Source: Doryteuthis pealeii (Eukaryota; Mollusca; Cephalopoda; Myopsida; Loliginidae). From it: 64,000 bases of DNA. A program made the position numbers and the translations under genes. The notes under the pieces were generated by a model, which saw only the letters and a program-made list of their open reading frames with translations, ran no database searches and had not been told where the DNA came from. This document shows positions 61,120 through 64,000 of the stretch, in pieces (the first letter of the stretch is position 1; every line of letters begins with the position of its first letter). Location: the NCBI GenBank assembly GCA_023376005.1, contig CM042145.1:19146431-19210430 (forward strand), written 5' to 3'.

Positions 61120-64000
61120 ACTTTGGTTTCTGGCTACAGAATTTTTTCAGTTTTGGATATCTACTTTTTTTATGGTTGAAGCAAAAAGATAAAGATTCTT
61201 ATTTAGTTAATCTGATGACACATAGGTGTAAGGGTCCAGTTTAGCATTATATCAGGATGGTCTGGAAAGTCTTGTTACTGCCTATATAATGGGTTTTACT
61301 TTCATTATTATTTTTGTTTTAATAATATAAGTTCTGTAATTATATTACTTCAAAATTATTTTTTTTAAATAATAAAAAAATCTTGAAAACTAATTATTTG
61401 TCTATAATTTTGGTTGTATTATGTAATTATTTTACCTCTAAAAATAAAAAAATTTGGGGATGACAAGATTTTCAGACCACCCTGTAACTTATACTGGTAA
61501 ATTGAAACACCCATTTAAAAAGTTGTGTTTGGGAATTTTTTTAAAGACTAATATGCTAAAACACACTCCATAGTTCCCATTAGTAACCATAGAAAACTTA
61601 AGATCAGTTATAAATCTAACTGATCTTAAGTTATGCAATGACAATCAGAAAATATATTTGGCAAGATAAAAACAAAATAGAGGAAGTAATGAAATAATTA
61701 ATGACACATGAATTGGGACTAGCTAAATATTTAGTATTATTATGGATCATTTTAGTAATTACTTATATTACAAACCAAAAGGTATCAAAACACTACAAAT
61801 GCATCTAAAATATAATAATAAAATAATAATAATAAATAGATAAATACAATTATAAAAAAAAACCTTTGTAAAAATCCCAAATAGGATTTTTGAAAACATT
61901 CTTTTATTTCTATACAAAAAAATCAGTTTTATACTACATTAGGAAGATTTTTTAGAAGTGTTAATTTAGATAAATTCACCTCCCAATCATCTAAATTGTA
62001 TTTAACTGCACTGAACCAAAGAAGAATTAGAGAGCAACAAATAATATCTGCTGTAAACAGATATACTTCAGCTACTCTCTTCTCTCTCTCTCAGCCTATC
62101 TCCTCTCTTCTCTCTGCATCTACATTTCCTTTTGCAAAGAGGCATAACAGGAATTAGATTTATCTCTTTTGATAATCTTATTACGTTTAATCTTTGAACA
62201 ACCACTTGTTTGCCAAGTTAGAGAATGCTGATAGGTACACATCCTGCGTCCCTGATGCTCAAAAATCTAAAAGGATCGCAGTAAATCATATCCATGCATC
62301 CAGTGTTTTTCTTTTTCTTCCTCACCATGTTCATCTAACTGTAATACATTTCAATAGTTTCTTGGAAATTAATTACGAGGATAGGTTAAAAGGTAGGAGT
62401 TAGACGGCTTTAGTGTGTTTCCCCAAATCATAAATGATTTGAAAATATATATAAAATTATAAAAAACACATAATAATTGGTCTAAAATAATAAAATATAT
62501 AATAAAAATCATAAAAAATCATAAATAAAAATTCAAAATATTTTTTGAGTCTTAAATATTGGCGAGTGCTCCCATAAATAAAAATGTTTATAAAATGAAA
62601 GTGTTCATAAAATAAAAACCCTGCATTCCTGACGCATAAAAATCTAAAGGACAGTAAATCATATCCATGTGTCCAGTATTTCTTTTTTATTCCCTCACCA
62701 TTTCAAGCTAACTGTTAAATGCATTTCAATAGTTTCTTAGAAAGAATTAAACAGGATAGGTTTACACAGGTAGGAGTTAGTCATGGTTTTAGTTGTTTCC
62801 CTCAAGATCATAAATAAAAAAAACCTACAATCTATAAAGGAAACTTAGTTGTGACACATAAATTTCCTGGGACTCCTTCAAAGCAAATATGTGCGTCCAG
62901 GATGCACTAAATCAAAAAGCTATCAGCATCACTGGCAGGGCTCGAGACCACAGAAAAAAAAAAAAAAAGATTTTTACTTAACAGAATCTCCACTACCACC
63001 CAACACCTAAAACATATCAAGAATGAATTTTCTCTCTAAAGGCAACTCTGTAAACCATACTGAATATGAAAGAATTCATAACAACCAAGAAATATGAGGT
63101 ATGTCCAAAAAGTAAGATACAGACATTTTAGCTAATCAAAACATATCTATTATTACTACAAACAACTAAAACATTGTGTATATGTTGCAAGAGCTACTAC
63201 GCTATTTTTCCACATAGTCACCATTAATGAAACTTATCTCTATCAGAGCTTGAGTATCAACCTGAAAGTGATGTCATAAAATACAGGTAAAAAACTTACA
63301 TTCAACAGCTTTGTTAAAGACAACTGAATACGGTCAAGAGGACTAAGCCAAGAACAATGAAGATAGGGACGAATGGTGAGAGAGAGAGAGAGAGAAGAGT
63401 CAAGAGGATATATGCTGTCAGCACATCTTGAAAGTGATGAATATAAGAGAAATTTTCAGTCTAATTTTATGTATTATGGGAGTATTTGATCATTTCGTCG
63501 TGTATAAGCCATACATGTCTTTGGATATGTTATGCTGTTTGACATTTTTCTGTTATATATATATATATATATATAATATATATAATATATATATATATAT
63601 ACTATATATAATACATACAATTATCATACACACACAACACACAGTGGTACCTTGACTTCACGAGTTTTATAATTTTTCTGCTTGTAACTCAGTTTCCTTG
63701 TGATATCTAACTCAAATTTCCTCCCATTGAGAATAAACTGAAATGCATTAATCTGCCCCTCCCTACACACGCCCTAAGTTACATTTTTAAACAAGAAAAA
63801 TAGCATTGTATTGTATAAAAAATATAAAATAGAATATAATGAATTGTGTGTCTGTAATATGTTTTAATGTTTATTCTTTTAATAAATAATTATCTTTCTT
63901 TGGTGTAATAAATTGGAACTTAAATGTTTTTTAGTGACCTTATTAATATAACCATATCTGAAGTTCACTCATGCCTCAAATTTTAATTTATACACAAAGC
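61120..64000 (+). repeat. indel-rich duplicate of 48664-51496
   Basis: Collinear with 48664-51496 from ACTTTGGTTTCTGGCT to TTTATACACAAAGC at the window end. It covers the same mariner MITE (about 61252-61490), MITE family B pair (62222-62936), mariner remnant and microsatellite. Differences are mainly single-base insertions and deletions in and near homopolymers (for example AGAGAATGCTG for AGAGATGCTG, GGATCGCAGT for GGATGCAGT), with few substitutions. That error profile fits uncorrected long-read sequence. Confidence 0.95.

Overview
The window looks like intronic or intergenic DNA from an AT-rich, repeat-laden animal genome. No prokaryotic features are present. Canonical splice sites, tRNA-derived SINEs, Helitrons, mariner, hAT and piggyBac-like MITEs, non-LTR retrotransposon tails and solo LTRs all point to a metazoan. 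The repeat style (several tRNA-headed SINE families, TTAGGG-type repeats, abundant (TA)n and (CA)n) suggests a lophotrochozoan, most likely a mollusc. That is a low-confidence guess from repeat content; no species marker was seen.

Host gene content is very small. Two short minus-strand exons are supported: exon A (42155-42219) and exon B (24232-24274), with good acceptor and donor sites and an 18 kb gap between them. The predicted peptides (RENPERIFELFVEIG... and ...SRDYSDE) resemble the extreme N-terminus of DENND1-type DENN-domain proteins (Rab35 exchange factors). The window may therefore be mostly the first introns of such a gene read right to left. The exon phases differ by one base, which I flag rather than explain away.

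Layout. 1-5 kb: a Helitron, two non-LTR reverse-transcriptase tail fragments, a solo LTR with perfect 5-bp target duplication, and a SINE. 5-5.8 kb: a 34-bp minisatellite open in all three frames. 8.2-10.2 kb: an ~89-bp tandem array split by a Helitron whose empty site can be rebuilt exactly. 13.4-15.4 kb: a reverse-transcriptase pseudogene and an LTR. 16-17.6 kb: a foldback MITE, SINEs and 5S-rRNA-like fragments. 19.3-21.1 kb: an odd thymine-poor purine tract. 21.8-24 kb: a hAT element and a CAGAGATG-TIR MITE. 24-34 kb: exon B, a reverse-transcriptase fragment, Helitrons, a foldback with TTAGGG in its loop, a transposase remnant and mariner debris. 35-41 kb: large foldbacks, a SINE-like element with an apparently intact hammerhead ribozyme, and a mariner copy carrying two nested insertions. 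42-54 kb: exon A, TTAA MITEs, SINE arrays and MITEs. 54-61 kb: a mariner remnant, a SINE cluster, and a non-LTR element broken by a solo LTR. 61.1-64 kb: a 10-N gap followed by an indel-rich second copy of 48.66-51.50 kb, probably an assembly artefact.

Most long open reading frames here are shadows of low-complexity or repeat DNA. The value of the window lies in nested transposition history, the ribozyme-bearing SINE, the conversion of an element terminus into a satellite, and the sparse candidate exons.
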